From positions 1-64,000 of the forward strand of contig JAIVFU010000015.1 of the NCBI GenBank assembly GCA_020829485.1: DNA of 64,000 nucleotides, given 5' to 3'. The notes beneath the pieces are model-generated. The model was not told where the DNA came from and made no database searches. It was given only the letters and a program-made list of their open reading frames with translations. Position numbers and translations under genes: made by a program. This document shows positions 27,157 to 36,341 of the stretch, one piece after another. The DNA is from Nostoc sp. CHAB 5834 (GTDB lineage: Bacteria > Cyanobacteriota > Cyanobacteriia > Cyanobacteriales > Nostocaceae). The first letter of the stretch is position 1, and each line of letters opens with the position of its first letter.

Positions 27157-27861
27157 TTATTTTTCCCGATACCCTCCAGCGTAAGTAATTACACAAATTG
27201 TTCTATATGATTTGTGAGTTCCATAAGCAACACCAGACACTTTAAAAGCGCTGTTAAAAATGTTTGTTCTATGACCGCGATCAGGTACACCATCATCAAT
27301 AATTAACTGCATGACGATATCTTGGGCAGTGTTGGGTCCATAACTAATATTTTCGCCTGCGGTTGTTTGCCATCTACCATAGCGGTTGATGCGAGTAAAG
27401 GGGTTGCTACCATCGCTACCATCATGACCTGTAGCACCTTTTGGGCCTTGGTCTTTAACGTGGTCTTTTGCTCCTAAAGACATACCCTTTGATGCACTCA
27501 AGGCTCCTATAGGACGTGCTGATTTGAGAAATGCGATCGCCTCATCAACTGCTTTGACTCCTTCTTGAGTTCGCAAATAGGTATTATTAGAAATTTTGAC
27601 TCGGTTCCCTTGAAAGCGCTTTTTATAGTTTTCCAAAATCGGGAGATATGACTTGGGATTTTTTCGTACCTTATTTGTTTCAACAATTACCTGTTGTTCC
27701 AGTGGTGAAAGATAACTTGCCTTTGCTAATAAAGTTGGACTGCTAGGTTTAACTACTGCTGGGTTAGAGTTTGCCACAGACGGGCTAGATTGAAACAGTT
27801 GATTTGAGCAGCCCAAAATCAGGGCAACTGGCAAAAGTACCCAAAATTTAATGCGATACAT
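27157..27861 (-). CDS. CAP (SCP/PR1) domain lipoprotein, copy A
   Basis: The protein is 234 aa. The N-terminus is a lipoprotein signal ending LILGCSNQ. A short Ser/Pro-rich linker leads into a CAP domain from about residue 55: [19 protein letters not shown], then [20 protein letters not shown], then [54 protein letters not shown] and [10 protein letters not shown]. The pattern His/Glu/His of the CAP cavity is present. These secreted proteins bind lipids or act on the cell envelope; the role here is unknown. A paralogue lies 355 bases upstream on the same strand. Confidence 0.9.
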   Translation of the reverse strand: MYRIKFWVLLPVALILGCSNQLFQSSPSVANSNPAVVKPSSPTLLAKASYLSPLEQQVIVETNKVRKNPKSYLPILENYKKRFQGNRVKISNNTYLRTQEGVKAVDEAIAFLKSARPIGALSASKGMSLGAKDHVKDQGPKGATGHDGSDGSNPFTRINRYGRWQTTAGENISYGPNTAQDIVMQLIIDDGVPDRGHRTNIFNSAFKVSGVAYGTHKSYRTICVITYAGGYREK

Positions 27862-27909
27862 TCATTACCTCACAATTTTTTCTATGAATTAATTTAAGTG
27901 AATTAGAAA

Positions 27910-28108
27910 AAATAATAATTTTCAACACACAGAGAAGTTTGTAGACGCTTCTTTATTCGGAATTTTAAAAGCGGCTGTTACAGATCAGAACTTCGATCAG
28001 TTCCTTAAGAAGAACGGAAATGAGTTGATCAAGAGTATAGATAACGCTGCGCTCGTCTTTGTTCCTCGATTGTTAAAAAACGATTACTTAATACCTGTTG
28101 TAACCTAG
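27910..28108 (+). pseudogene. unidentified coding remnant between the CAP genes
   Basis: One plus-strand frame is open from about 27904 to a TAG at 28106-28108 with protein-like composition: KFVDASLFGILKAAVTDQ, then FDQFLKKNGNELIK, then AALVFVPRLLKNDYLIPV. There is no ATG or good start, so it looks like the 3' end of a gene lost by rearrangement, perhaps when the CAP gene was duplicated. The family is not recognised. Confidence 0.35.
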
Positions 28109-28215
28109 TTAACACTGCAACGTAAAGGACAAAAAAATATTTTTACTTTATTACGCCTGCTTTTAAGTACAATAATTCAGAACCTTCGGTATTTGTCCCC
28201 ACTTTCTAACTCAAA

Positions 28216-28917
28216 TTATTTATCCCTATACCCATCCGCATAGTTAATTACACAAATTGTCCTATATGATTTGTGAATTCCACAAGCAACACCAGACACT
28301 TTAAAAGCGCCGTTAAAAATATTTTTTCTATGACTGCGATCGCGCACACTATCATCAATAATTAATTGCATGACAATATCTTCAGCAGTGTTGAAGCCAT
28401 AAGTGATATTTTCGCCTGCGGTTGTTTGCCATTTACCATAGCGGTTGATGCGAGTATATGGGGTGCTACCATCGCTACCATTATGACCTGTAGCACCTTT
28501 TGGGCCTTGGTCTTTAACATGGTCTTTTGCTCCTAAAGACATACCTTTAGATGCACTCAACGCCCCTACAGGAGGTGCTGATTTCAAAAATGCGATCGCC
28601 TCATCAACTGCTTTGACTCCTTCTTGAGTTTGCCAATAGGTATTATTAGAAACGTTTACTAGGTTTCCCTCAAAGCGCTTTCTATAGTTTTCTAGAATCG
28701 GGAGGTATGATTTGGGATTTGTTCGTACCTTATTTGTTTCAACAATTACCTCTTGTTCCAACGATGAAAGGTAACTCACTTTTGATAAAGTCGAACTAGT
28801 TTGTGAAACTACAGCTGGGTTAGAGTAGGCTACAGACGAGTTAGATTGAAACAGTTGATCTGAGCAGCCAAATATCAACCCAATTGGCAAAAACACCCAA
28901 AATTTCATGCCACGCAT
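28216..28917 (-). CDS. CAP (SCP/PR1) domain lipoprotein, copy B
   Basis: This 233-aa protein is a close paralogue of copy A, with long identical stretches at both protein and DNA level. The lipobox reads LIFGCSDQ. The CAP motifs are conserved: [19 protein letters not shown], then [20 protein letters not shown], then [20 protein letters not shown] and [10 protein letters not shown]. Differences cluster in the linker and in surface loops. The tandem arrangement indicates recent duplication. Both copies have a similar upstream sequence (CATTACCTCACAATTTTT on the plus strand), so they probably share regulation. Confidence 0.9.
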   Translation of the reverse strand: MRGMKFWVFLPIGLIFGCSDQLFQSNSSVAYSNPAVVSQTSSTLSKVSYLSSLEQEVIVETNKVRTNPKSYLPILENYRKRFEGNLVNVSNNTYWQTQEGVKAVDEAIAFLKSAPPVGALSASKGMSLGAKDHVKDQGPKGATGHNGSDGSTPYTRINRYGKWQTTAGENITYGFNTAEDIVMQLIIDDSVRDRSHRKNIFNGAFKVSGVACGIHKSYRTICVINYADGYRDK

Positions 28918-28960
28918 CCATTACCTCACAATTTTTCTATGGATTAATAGTTTGAGTGAA

Positions 28961-29243
28961 TTAAGTAGGACGGCGGAAATAATTAAAGATTTGTAGTAAG
29001 GACTTTAGTCCTAAAAGAAGGACTGAAGTCCTTACTACAAACTGGATTACAATAATTTTACATTAAAAAACACATAGTTTGAATTAAGTAGAGCGGTGTG
29101 AATAATTCAAGGTTTGTAGTGAGGACTTTAGTCCTCTTATGAGGGCTGAAGCCCTCACTACGAACTAATCTCAATATTTTTTACATTACTTAATCTAGTT
29201 TGATTTATTCTCACCGACTTACTTATTCACACCGACTTACTTA
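28961..29243. mobile_element. composite of MITE-like elements, TAAGTAGAGCGG family
   Basis: Two units lie in tandem. Each starts TAAGTAGGACGGCGG or TAAGTAGAGCGGTGTG and contains a hairpin (TTGTAGTAAGGACTTTAGTCC or TTGTAGTGAGGACTTTAGTCC with complement). The right end is CACCGACTTACTTA, written twice. Related pieces occur at 23254-23302 and 55424-55510. No ORF is present. Confidence 0.7.
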
Positions 29244-29267
29244 GACAAAATTAGGACTTACGCAAAT

Positions 29268-30395
29268 TTACACTTTGAGAAACCAGCGTTGGCGATACAT
29301 CAGAACACCAACAGCCCACCACAACAACACGGTAACTAGGGCAAACAATAGAGAACCATTCAAAACTCCCGCCCAAGATGCGAAAAAATTCTGGTAAATC
29401 CAATTGTAAGTACTGGGAGCGTCTTTGCCTGTGCCGATAGTGGTTCTGACTAAGATTTTAACCAACAAAACGGATAGAACGAAAAGTGCGATCGCATTTA
29501 AGCCCATAATTTCAAAAGGTTTACTCCAGCGACGATTCAGCCGGACTTCGATTAATTCATAACAAGTTGCTAGCAAAATTAACGCCCAACCGCTAGTAAA
29601 GATTACATAAGAACTTGTCCACAGCTTTTTATTGATGGGGAATGTCCACCCCCACGCCCAACCGATAATTAAACAACCAACTCCAAATAATGCTAACCCG
29701 ATACTTGTGCGTGACTTGACAGGTTGACTGCGTATCCATTGACCAGTGAAGTAGCCAGTGAGGACGCTTACTATCGCAGGAATAGTACTGAACAGTCCCT
29801 CTGGATCTCCCATAAAGTTGAAACCATCATCTTTATATAGATGTGCTTTGGGAATAATCAAACGGTCAACATAAGCGCCGAAATTACCTTCCCGCGTCAG
29901 AACTCCTGCGCCAAAATCGGGTACTGCTGCATACATCATTATGAGCCAGTAGCCGATGAGTAGCACTGCTGCCAGTATCCATTGACCTTTACGCGGAAGG
30001 TTGAGAACTATTAAGGAAGCCAGCAGATAGGTAATGCTGATGCGCTGCAACACTCCCATAATGCGGATACTACTCAAATCAAAAGTCCAAACACCTTGAT
30101 TCCAAAAGCCATTTAGTAGCAATCCCAAGGCAAAGAGAATGGCGGCGCGGCGTAAGATGCGCCAGTAAATAGCTGAGGTTGGTTTCTTATCTTCGGTGTA
30201 CTTTGACAGCGAGAAAGTCATCGCTACACCGACAATAAACAGAAAGAAAGGGAATACCAAGTCAGTTGGTGTGAAACCGTGCCAATCGGCGTGTGCTAAG
30301 GGAGGATATACATCATCTGCGACTCCCGCCATATTGACGAGAATCATCGCAGCGATGGTAATGCCGCGAAAAACATCTAGTGAAATCAGGCGCAT
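29268..30395 (-). CDS. membrane acyltransferase, HGSNAT/DUF5009-like
   Basis: This 375-aa protein has about ten membrane segments. It opens LISLDVFRGITIAAMILVNM, then YPPLAHADWHGFTPTDLVFPFFLFIVGVAM, the signature of the bacterial relatives of heparan-alpha-glucosaminide N-acetyltransferase. The conserved Asp, Arg and His residues of the DVFRG and ADWHG motifs are present. Members are thought to transfer acetyl groups across the membrane to sugars; the substrate here is unknown. The gene is alone, with mobile repeats on both sides. Confidence 0.88.
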   Translation of the reverse strand: MRLISLDVFRGITIAAMILVNMAGVADDVYPPLAHADWHGFTPTDLVFPFFLFIVGVAMTFSLSKYTEDKKPTSAIYWRILRRAAILFALGLLLNGFWNQGVWTFDLSSIRIMGVLQRISITYLLASLIVLNLPRKGQWILAAVLLIGYWLIMMYAAVPDFGAGVLTREGNFGAYVDRLIIPKAHLYKDDGFNFMGDPEGLFSTIPAIVSVLTGYFTGQWIRSQPVKSRTSIGLALFGVGCLIIGWAWGWTFPINKKLWTSSYVIFTSGWALILLATCYELIEVRLNRRWSKPFEIMGLNAIALFVLSVLLVKILVRTTIGTGKDAPSTYNWIYQNFFASWAGVLNGSLLFALVTVLLWWAVGVLMYRQRWFLKV

Positions 30396-30793
30396 AAGCG
30401 GAATTTTCTATTAGATGAGTATCTAAGTACAGCATTTCATTAATTTCAGGACTTACGCAAAATAATGAAAAAACGAACCGCAAAGGCGCAAAGGAGAGGC
30501 AGCGCGGTCTTGGGGGTTTCCCCCATGAGCGACTGCTGTCACAAAGGAATGAGAGTTTCAGAGAGTTATTGCGTAAGTCCTAAATTTGTAGCGAATTAAA
30601 TTTGCCAATGCCAACGCATCGACTGACAATGCCAATGCATCGACTCACAATGCCAATGTGTCCCCTTGCATTAAAAACGCTACGATTTTACGCAAAGCTG
30701 TACTAAGCTACTCCGCTTGATGCAAGTAATCAAGCAAAATTTATAAACTTAGATACAAGGTAAAATTTTGTTAAATAATTACCACAACTCGCT
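30396..30793. repeat. spacer with AGGACTTACGCAA element and 'CAATGCCAATG' repeats
   Basis: 30448-30581 is a MITE-like element starting AGGACTTACGCAA and ending TTGCGTAAGTCCT. At about 30600-30665 the unit TTGCCAATGCCAACGCATCGAC is repeated about three times with variation. The bases just before 30794 probably carry the prxQ promoter. Confidence 0.7.
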
Positions 30794-31249
30794 ATGCCAA
30801 TCAAAGTTGGAGATACTGCTCCTAATTTCACTCTCCCTGCTCAAAACGGCTCAACAATTAGCCTTCAAGATTTTCGTGGCAAAAATGTTGTCCTATATTT
30901 TTACCCCAAGGATGACACACCAGGATGTACGGCTGAATCTTGCGCCTTTCGCGATCAGTATGAAGTGTTTAAAAGTGCTGGCGCTGAAGTTGTCGGCGTG
31001 AGTTCTGACTCCATCGAATCTCACCAAAGATTTGCTGCAAAATACAATCTACCTTTTACGCTGTTAACTGACAAAGGCGACCAAGTGCGGAAGCTATATG
31101 GCGCAACAGCAGCCTTTGGCTTATTCCCTGGTCGCGTTACTTACGTTATTAACCAACAGGGAGTTGTGCAATACGTCTTTGATTCAATGTTTAACTTTAA
31201 AGGTCACGTTGAGGAAGCATTGAAAACTTTGCAACAGATTGCAAAATAG
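30794..31249 (+). CDS. thioredoxin-dependent peroxiredoxin (PrxQ/Bcp)
   Basis: This 151-aa peroxidase reduces hydrogen peroxide and alkyl hydroperoxides. The peroxidatic Cys45 and resolving Cys50 lie in [19 protein letters not shown], the five-residue spacing of the PrxQ/BCP subclass. The Thr two residues before Cys45 and a later Arg ([10 protein letters not shown]) complete the active site. Cyanobacterial PrxQ proteins use thioredoxins as donors. The gene is monocistronic, and a heptamer repeat separates it from the convergent lrtA. Confidence 0.94.
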   Translation: MPIKVGDTAPNFTLPAQNGSTISLQDFRGKNVVLYFYPKDDTPGCTAESCAFRDQYEVFKSAGAEVVGVSSDSIESHQRFAAKYNLPFTLLTDKGDQVRKLYGATAAFGLFPGRVTYVINQQGVVQYVFDSMFNFKGHVEEALKTLQQIAK

Positions 31250-31386
31250 GGGAGTGGGGAATGGGGAGTGGGGAGTGGGAATAAAGAGTTAGGAGTTATT
31301 TCTCCCCTATCTCCCTCATCTTCCTCATCTCCCTCATCTCCCCCACTCCCTACTCCCTACTCCCTACTCCCTACTCCCTACTCCCT
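31250..31386. repeat. heptamer repeats GGGGAGT and CTCCCTA
   Basis: GGGGAGT/GGGGAAT units lie at about 31250-31280, and CTCCCTA units at 31345-31386. The second run enters the lrtA reading frame and supplies its last residues and stop codon. Confidence 0.85.
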
Positions 31387-32006
31387 ATTTTGACAATATT
31401 TGCGTGGGTTGCCTTACCATTCTTGCCGTTACTATGGCCATTACCATTACGGGGATGGATCACACCATAACCGCCGTGGTTGCGTTCGTAAATTACATTA
31501 ATCTCTCCAGTTTCAGAATTGCGGAACATGTAAAAGTCGTGCCCTACGAGTTGTAGTTGTTCTAGGGCTTCTGCAAGAGTCATCGGCGGCATGGAAAAAT
31601 ATTTGGTGCGAACGACTTCGTTGGGTAATTCGGGGGTGCGATCGCCAATTAAATCTGTGACTACCGATTCTACAACAACTTCTTCTGGTTGAGTCTGAGT
31701 TTTTTGGTCTTGTCGCCGTTCTTTGTATTTCCGCAGTTGACGGGCAATTTTATCTGCAACTAAGTCAATGCTGGCATAAAGATTTTCGCTGCTTTCCTCT
31801 GCACGGATAACGCTACCATTAGCGTAAATAGTTACTTCAGCCGCTTGTCTTGTATTAATTCGAGGATTACGGGCTACGCTAAGATGCACATCCACTTCAT
31901 TTGTAAGGCTCTGAAAGTGACTAACTGCTTTTTCAATCTTTTGATGTACATATTCCCGAATCGCATCGGTGATTTCAATATTTTTGCTGTGGATGACAAG
32001 CTTCAT
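31371..32006 (-). CDS. hpf: ribosome hibernation-promoting factor, long form (LrtA)
   Basis: This 211-aa long HPF has an N-terminal S30AE domain (about 1-105: [31 protein letters not shown], split by normal loops) and a C-terminal dimerisation domain (about 125-190: [31 protein letters not shown]). It joins 70S ribosomes into inactive 100S dimers in darkness or starvation; in cyanobacteria it is known as light-repressed transcript A. The C-terminal IGSRE and the TAG stop are encoded by the CTCCCTA heptamer repeat, so the native end has been altered. The leader upstream is long. Confidence 0.93.
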   Translation of the reverse strand: MKLVIHSKNIEITDAIREYVHQKIEKAVSHFQSLTNEVDVHLSVARNPRINTRQAAEVTIYANGSVIRAEESSENLYASIDLVADKIARQLRKYKERRQDQKTQTQPEEVVVESVVTDLIGDRTPELPNEVVRTKYFSMPPMTLAEALEQLQLVGHDFYMFRNSETGEINVIYERNHGGYGVIHPRNGNGHSNGKNGKATHANIVKIGSRE

Positions 32007-32638
32007 GTAAACTCTCCCACTGAATATTTAATGTGTGAATTTGCTTTGTATGAAAAGAAATTGCGGTAAGGTGTATTACTCCCGCCAAAACAAATTGTGA
32101 ACTTTTTCTATATACTGCTGGTAAGCTTTTCTAAACTTACTGCATCTAGGCTTTTGCTCATTATACCCTTGATTTCTCTCCTCATCTCTGCGCTAATATC
32201 TAATTGGATATCCACCTAGAATTATTTGGTGAGGAAAATTTAGCAGTAGCTTCTGTAACTGTCTTCTGTGTTAAAAAACGCTTACAGAACTGTAGATAGT
32301 TGCTCCTTCTGTGTTCGGTTGAAGTTTGCTTGCTGTTGTTCAATAATACAAGTCTTTGTGGAAATTTGATTCTGTTTGAAATGTAAACTAATGTTATGAA
32401 AGTCATCAGCCAGTACATTCGTCTTTATCGTCTTGGCATGATGCTTATTGCAGAGAATTCCTCCTAAAAACCTATTATTGAGGTTGTATATTCAAGCTAG
32501 CACTTTGTATTTTCTAATGCATGTTCCCTTGACTTTCCTTTAAAATCCTTTGCAAATCTTAATGTTTTTTGATTCCAATCCTCTAATTTGAAATATATTT
32601 CGCCCTGAATGCAGTTGATTTTTGGCATAATCCATAGT
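32007..32638 (-). promoter_or_regulatory. long lrtA leader/promoter region and lipB upstream region
   Basis: About 600 bases without a gene separate the divergent lrtA and lipB starts. A long untranslated lrtA leader that affects transcript stability in the dark is known from Synechococcus, so the part next to 32006 probably holds one here. No clear hairpin series was resolved. The minus-strand ORF at 32200-32418 does not look coding. Confidence 0.45.
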
Positions 32639-33301
32639 ATGGAACCACACAAAAACCGTTGTTTGTTGTATAACCAAGGATTAATGCCTTATTTAGAAGC
32701 TCATGAATGGCAGCGATCGCTCCTGACTGAGCGTATCCATAATCCCAGTCTAGACGACGTGTTAATTTTGCTAGAACATCCACCCGTCTATACTTTGGGA
32801 CAAGGAAGCAACTCAAATTTTCTCAAATTTGATATTGACAAAGGTCTATATGATGTGCATCGAGTTGAACGGGGCGGCGAGGTTACTTACCATTGTCCCG
32901 GTCAACTAGTGGGGTATCCAATTTTAAATCTGCAACGTTATCGTAAAGACCTCCATTGGTACTTACGCGAACTCGAAGAAGTCATAATTCGCGTATTGGC
33001 AGTTTATGGATTGCAGGGAGAAAGAATTCCTGCTTTTACTGGCGTTTGGTTACAAGGGCGAAAAGTTGCAGCTATTGGGATTAAAGTCAGCCGTTGGATT
33101 ACTATGCACGGCTTTGCATTAAATGTTTGTCCAGAAATGACAGGCTTTGAGCGCATTGTACCCTGCGGTATTTCTGATAAACCTGTAGGCAGTTTAGCCG
33201 AATGGATTCCAGATATCACCTGCGAAGAAGTGCGTTTTTATGTAGCACAGTCCTTTGCTGAAGTCTTTGGTGTGGAATTAGTCGAGTCGCAACCTCAATG
33301 A
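32639..33301 (+). CDS. lipB: octanoyl-[acyl carrier protein]:protein N-octanoyltransferase
   Basis: This protein has 220 aa from the ATG at 32639 ([14 protein letters not shown]); the ATG at 32609 adds ten residues without family support. LipB transfers octanoate from ACP to lipoyl domains of ketoacid dehydrogenases and the glycine cleavage H protein. The family motifs are [38 protein letters not shown], then [24 protein letters not shown] with the catalytic Lys, and FERIVPCGI with the catalytic Cys. No lipA is adjacent. Confidence 0.94.
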   Translation: MEPHKNRCLLYNQGLMPYLEAHEWQRSLLTERIHNPSLDDVLILLEHPPVYTLGQGSNSNFLKFDIDKGLYDVHRVERGGEVTYHCPGQLVGYPILNLQRYRKDLHWYLRELEEVIIRVLAVYGLQGERIPAFTGVWLQGRKVAAIGIKVSRWITMHGFALNVCPEMTGFERIVPCGISDKPVGSLAEWIPDITCEEVRFYVAQSFAEVFGVELVESQPQ

Positions 33302-33615
33302 TTTTTCGGGTCTGAGTAAATTCAGCTTGTAATTATGTAATAAATACTATAGCAGTCCTACTTAAATTGTGAGACACTTATGAGAGTAGCCCATATTTAA
33401 TAGTATGAAAATAAGGCGTTGCTGAATGGAGATATGAATTTGGATGTAGAGACGTAAAATTTTACGTCTCTACAAGGATTTTCACCGTAACACACAATCG
33501 TTTTCATACCGCAATCAGCAACGCCGAAAATAACTATTTAACTACGGTTGTCAAAGCGAAAATTTGATTATTTACAAATTTCTATCCTAAATTTTTACGG
33601 CACTCAAGCACAACT
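33302..33615. repeat. spacer with GGCGTTGCTGAAT element
   Basis: The spacer holds a complete MITE-like element at 33415-33525, listed separately. The rest is unique AT-rich sequence. No gene is seen. Confidence 0.7.
33415..33525. mobile_element. MITE-like element, GGCGTTGCTGAAT family, copy 1
   Basis: This 111-bp element starts GGCGTTGCTGAATGGAGATATGAA and ends with the complement-type TTCATACCGCAATCAGCAACGCC. Its centre is a palindrome GTAGAGACGTAAAATTTTAC. An 8-bp direct repeat GAAAATAA flanks it exactly (33407-33414 and 33526-33533), a clear target-site duplication. Confidence 0.88.
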
Positions 33616-33822
33616 TTGCGCGTGAATTACTCAAATAATCTCCAGGTATATGCCCCATCGTTAACGTTTCTGAGAGAACGTGATTGGACAGCTTTAATAG
33701 AACTATTTGATAGAGACGATGGTGATGAAATTGAAGCCGACATCGACAGGAGTTTGTTTTGGCTGATACCTGAACCTTGTTGGGAAGATGATCCCTTTGA
33801 TTTCTTACGCGAATATCTTTAA
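33616..33822 (+). CDS. small acidic hypothetical protein
   Basis: The protein has 66-68 aa, from a TTG at 33616 or the GTG at 33622. It is acidic and aromatic: VYAPSLTFLRERDWTALIEL, then DRSLFWLIPEPCWEDDPFDFL. Composition and lack of repeats argue for a real gene, but no family is recognised and no strong ribosome-binding site is visible. Confidence 0.45.
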   Translation: MRVNYSNNLQVYAPSLTFLRERDWTALIELFDRDDGDEIEADIDRSLFWLIPEPCWEDDPFDFLREYL

Positions 33823-34393
33823 TGAGTTATGAGTTATGAAAAACCTTTAATTTACAACTCCTCATGTCCTCACTCCTAACTGCTAACTATCTAACATTGA
33901 GGCGACTGAGGAAAATACGTAGGCGATCGCTCTGCTCTCTATTTGGCTAGTACGCCACGGCGGAAATAGAGCAACCATTTAAAATCCCTAAAGAGCTTAT
34001 TACATAATACTTTTGACTTTTGACTTCCGCCTTACGGTACTAGTGACTAAAAGACACATCCGATAACCCGCAACTAGGGTGATTACTTGCGTAGAATAAC
34101 TACGTGCATACTCCAAAATGTAATTGCGCCAATCAAATCATCACATACCGCTATAATGAGCTTTTTGGTGGTTAACTAGGCAGGAAAAACCCAAACTATA
34201 GCGCTTCTCGCTTGAGTCCAATACAGACGTAACCCCCAGCCCCTTAAGAGCGAGCGTTGGGGAGCAAGATTCAAAGCCTCTCTCCTAAAAGGAGAGAGGA
34301 ATGGAAGTGAGGTCAAAGTCTATTACTTTCATTCGAGAACCGCTATATGTAAAAATGAATAGGGAAAATGCATCCACCAAGGTAACTTAAAAT
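33823..34393. repeat. repeat-rich spacer
   Basis: It contains a palindrome around CTAGTACGCCACGGCGGAAATAGAG, and a module near 34225-34325 with CCCCAGCCCC and GGAGAGAGGAATGGAAGTGAGG that resembles the 'CTCTCTCC/GGAGAGAG' dispersed repeat. No coding region is supported. Confidence 0.55.
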
Positions 34394-34627
34394 ATGGACG
34401 CTCCTTTAAGGAGATTCTTGGCTGTTGGGCAAGACCGAAGTTTGTTAAATCTTAAAAGCTCACACTTATTACAGAAAGTCAAAGACCAAGCAGAAGTAAT
34501 TAAGTTGGAATTAGCTGCTGTTAGAGAAGAAACTGACTTAAAGTATTTAGACAAATCAGGTTTTGTGCATGGAGCAAATCTGGTCATACCTAGCAAAGGA
34601 TCGTTTGATCTTTCCCAATCCTGTTAG
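34394..34627 (+). CDS. possible small protein upstream of acyltransferase
   Basis: This is a 77-aa ORF ending 9 bases before the acyltransferase start. The middle part (SSHLLQKVKDQAEVIKLELAAVREETDLKY) is a plausible coiled coil. There is no recognised family and no strong ribosome-binding site, so it may be a real co-transcribed small gene or chance. Confidence 0.4.
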   Translation: MDAPLRRFLAVGQDRSLLNLKSSHLLQKVKDQAEVIKLELAAVREETDLKYLDKSGFVHGANLVIPSKGSFDLSQSC

Positions 34628-34636
34628 AATGCATCG

Positions 34637-35494
34637 ATGTCAAAAAAGCAATATTTCTTAAACAAAAAACCCGGTTGGTCTTTGGATGAGCGAGATCCAA
34701 AGTTCATAGAATCTCTGATGCCCCTGGTGAGCTTTTTCTATCATTACTATTTCCGAGTTAAAACTAGTGGCTGGGATAATATTCCACCCCAAGAAAAAGT
34801 CCTATTTGTCGGTTCGCATAATGGGGGACTCGCGGCTCCCGATATGACAATGATGATGTATGACTGGTTCCGACGATTTGGTGTGGAGCAACCCCTTTAT
34901 GGTTTGATGCATCCCAAGGTTTGGCAGGTTAGCCCGCCACTAGCGCAACTGGTTGCTAAGGCTGGAGCAATCATTGCTCATCCGAAAATGGCTTACACTG
35001 CCTTGCGCTCTGGAGCGAGTCTGGTAGTTTATCCAGGTGGAGCCGAAGATATCTTCCGACCGCATTATTTACGTAACAAAATCTACTTTGCGGGGCGACA
35101 AGGATTTATCAAGTTAGCGTTGCGCGAAAATGTGCCGATTGTCCCTGTGATTTCTTGGGGCGCTCACGATACGCTGATTGTACTGGCTGATTGCTATAAA
35201 ATTGTGGAGCAACTCCACGAATGGGGGATGCCTTGGCTGTTAGGGATTGATCCAGAAGTTTTTCCGATCTATCTTGGACTGCCTTGGGGATTAGCAATTG
35301 GCCCGTTACCTAACATTCCATTGCCTGTGTCCATGTACACGCGGGTTTGTCCGCCAATTGTATTTCAACGCTACGGCCCTGAAGCAGCAAGCGATCGCTA
35401 CTATGTCAATGAATGTTATGAATTAGTTGTTAGTCAGATGCAGCAAGAGTTAGATCACTTAGTCAAGCTAACTGCTAATACCAATTTTTTGTGA
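34637..35494 (+). CDS. PlsC-like lysophospholipid/glycerol acyltransferase
   Basis: This 285-aa protein has an acyltransferase core. The catalytic histidine block is VLFVGSHNGGLAAPDMTMMMYDW, of the extended HxGGxxxxD type seen in TMEM68/DGAT2-like and hemolysin-type bacterial acyltransferases. It is followed by SLVVYPGGAEDIFRPHY, the phosphate/glycerol-binding block. Membrane-associated transfer of a fatty acyl chain to a lipid acceptor is expected; the acceptor is unknown. The start ATG at 34637 follows AATGCATCG and has no clear Shine-Dalgarno. Confidence 0.85.
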   Translation: MSKKQYFLNKKPGWSLDERDPKFIESLMPLVSFFYHYYFRVKTSGWDNIPPQEKVLFVGSHNGGLAAPDMTMMMYDWFRRFGVEQPLYGLMHPKVWQVSPPLAQLVAKAGAIIAHPKMAYTALRSGASLVVYPGGAEDIFRPHYLRNKIYFAGRQGFIKLALRENVPIVPVISWGAHDTLIVLADCYKIVEQLHEWGMPWLLGIDPEVFPIYLGLPWGLAIGPLPNIPLPVSMYTRVCPPIVFQRYGPEAASDRYYVNECYELVVSQMQQELDHLVKLTANTNFL

Positions 35495-35608
35495 AACGGC
35501 ATAAAATCAGGCTTGGTCTGACTTGGAGCTTGAGCAAATTCTTCTATGGAACCTTACAAGTAATCGGTATGACCAGTTTTATTCCAAAAGTTTTTTACTT
35601 ATTTTTTC

Positions 35609-35719
35609 GGCGTTGCTGAATCGAGGTATGAATTTGGATGTAGAGACGTAAAATTTTACTTCTCTACAAGGATTTTCACCGGAATTCACAATCGTTTTCA
35701 TACCGCAATCAACAATGCC
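35609..35719. mobile_element. MITE-like element, GGCGTTGCTGAAT family, copy 2
   Basis: This 111-bp element has the same ends and centre as 33415-33525. A perfect 8-bp direct repeat ATTTTTTC flanks it (35601-35608 and 35720-35727). Confidence 0.88.
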
Positions 35720-35736
35720 ATTTTTTCTTTATACAT

Positions 35737-35829
35737 TAGACATCTGGTGAAAATGAATGTAGAGACGTTGCATTGCAACGTCTCTACAAGGGTTTAAGGT
35801 AACGCATAATTAATTTCTGGAGATGTCTA
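35737..35829. mobile_element. MITE-like element, TAGACATCTGG family, copy 1
   Basis: This 93-bp element starts TAGACATCTGGTGAAAATG and ends CGCATAATTAATTTCTGG plus AGATGTCTA. The centre is the palindrome AGAGACGTTGCATTGCAACG. A related copy forms the end of the Rpn gene at 44385-44478. Confidence 0.7.
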
Positions 35830-36035
35830 TTAGAGAGCGGCACTGATGGAAAAAGATTTTGTATTTTTTCACTCACAGAGCGAATAGGGGTTCAACCGCA
35901 GATTACGCAGGATAGATGGATTCATGGCTCTTGTAACTCTGTCATACTTAAGTATTTTTTCTGATGACAGGACACAGTTACGTGGGTTTTCTTACTTTCC
36001 AGACACCCTCTAACTCCTAACTCATAACTATTTTG

Positions 36036-36296
36036 CTACCCACCGCTGACTGGTGGAATCAGCACGACTTCATCCCCATCTTGTAGTAGAGTATCTGGTT
36101 CGACAAATATTAGATTAATTCCAAAGCGGGTGATGTCTCGCCATTGGGAGAGTTCGGGGTGTTCAGCTATGAGGCGATCGCATACTGCTTTAACTGGCAT
36201 ACTATTGGGAAATTCCAACACCAATTCCGAAACCCTAAAGGCTTCTTGATAAGCAGCATACAATTTGACGGTGACGGTGATTGCAGATTTAGACAT
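36036..36296 (-). CDS. MoaD/ThiS family sulfur-carrier protein
   Basis: The protein has 86 aa from the ATG at 36296 (MSKSAITVTVKLYAAYQEAF); the upstream ATG at 36341 adds a non-conserved extension. It is a ubiquitin-like beta-grasp protein ending in the diagnostic GG (EVVLIPPVSGG), which is adenylated and thiocarboxylated. It most likely acts as the small subunit of molybdopterin synthase, but no moaE or other Moco gene is adjacent. A ThiS or other sulfur-donor role cannot be excluded. Confidence 0.85.
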   Translation of the reverse strand: MSKSAITVTVKLYAAYQEAFRVSELVLEFPNSMPVKAVCDRLIAEHPELSQWRDITRFGINLIFVEPDTLLQDGDEVVLIPPVSGG

Positions 36297-36341
36297 ACAA
36301 CATGCTTTGGCAGTACCAGCAAGTAGTTTAATACTTGACAA

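Larger units (their letters stand above)
35495..36035. repeat. spacer with two complete MITE-like elements
   Basis: The elements at 35609-35719 and 35737-35829 are listed separately. The rest (35830-36035) is unique sequence with no gene, containing TTCAACCGCAGATTACGCAGG, a common Nostoc dispersed module. Confidence 0.7.

Noticed and set aside
32609..32638. Upstream ATG for LipB
   Set aside because: It adds ten residues without family support; the ATG at 32639 leads directly into the conserved N-terminus. Left as an alternative.
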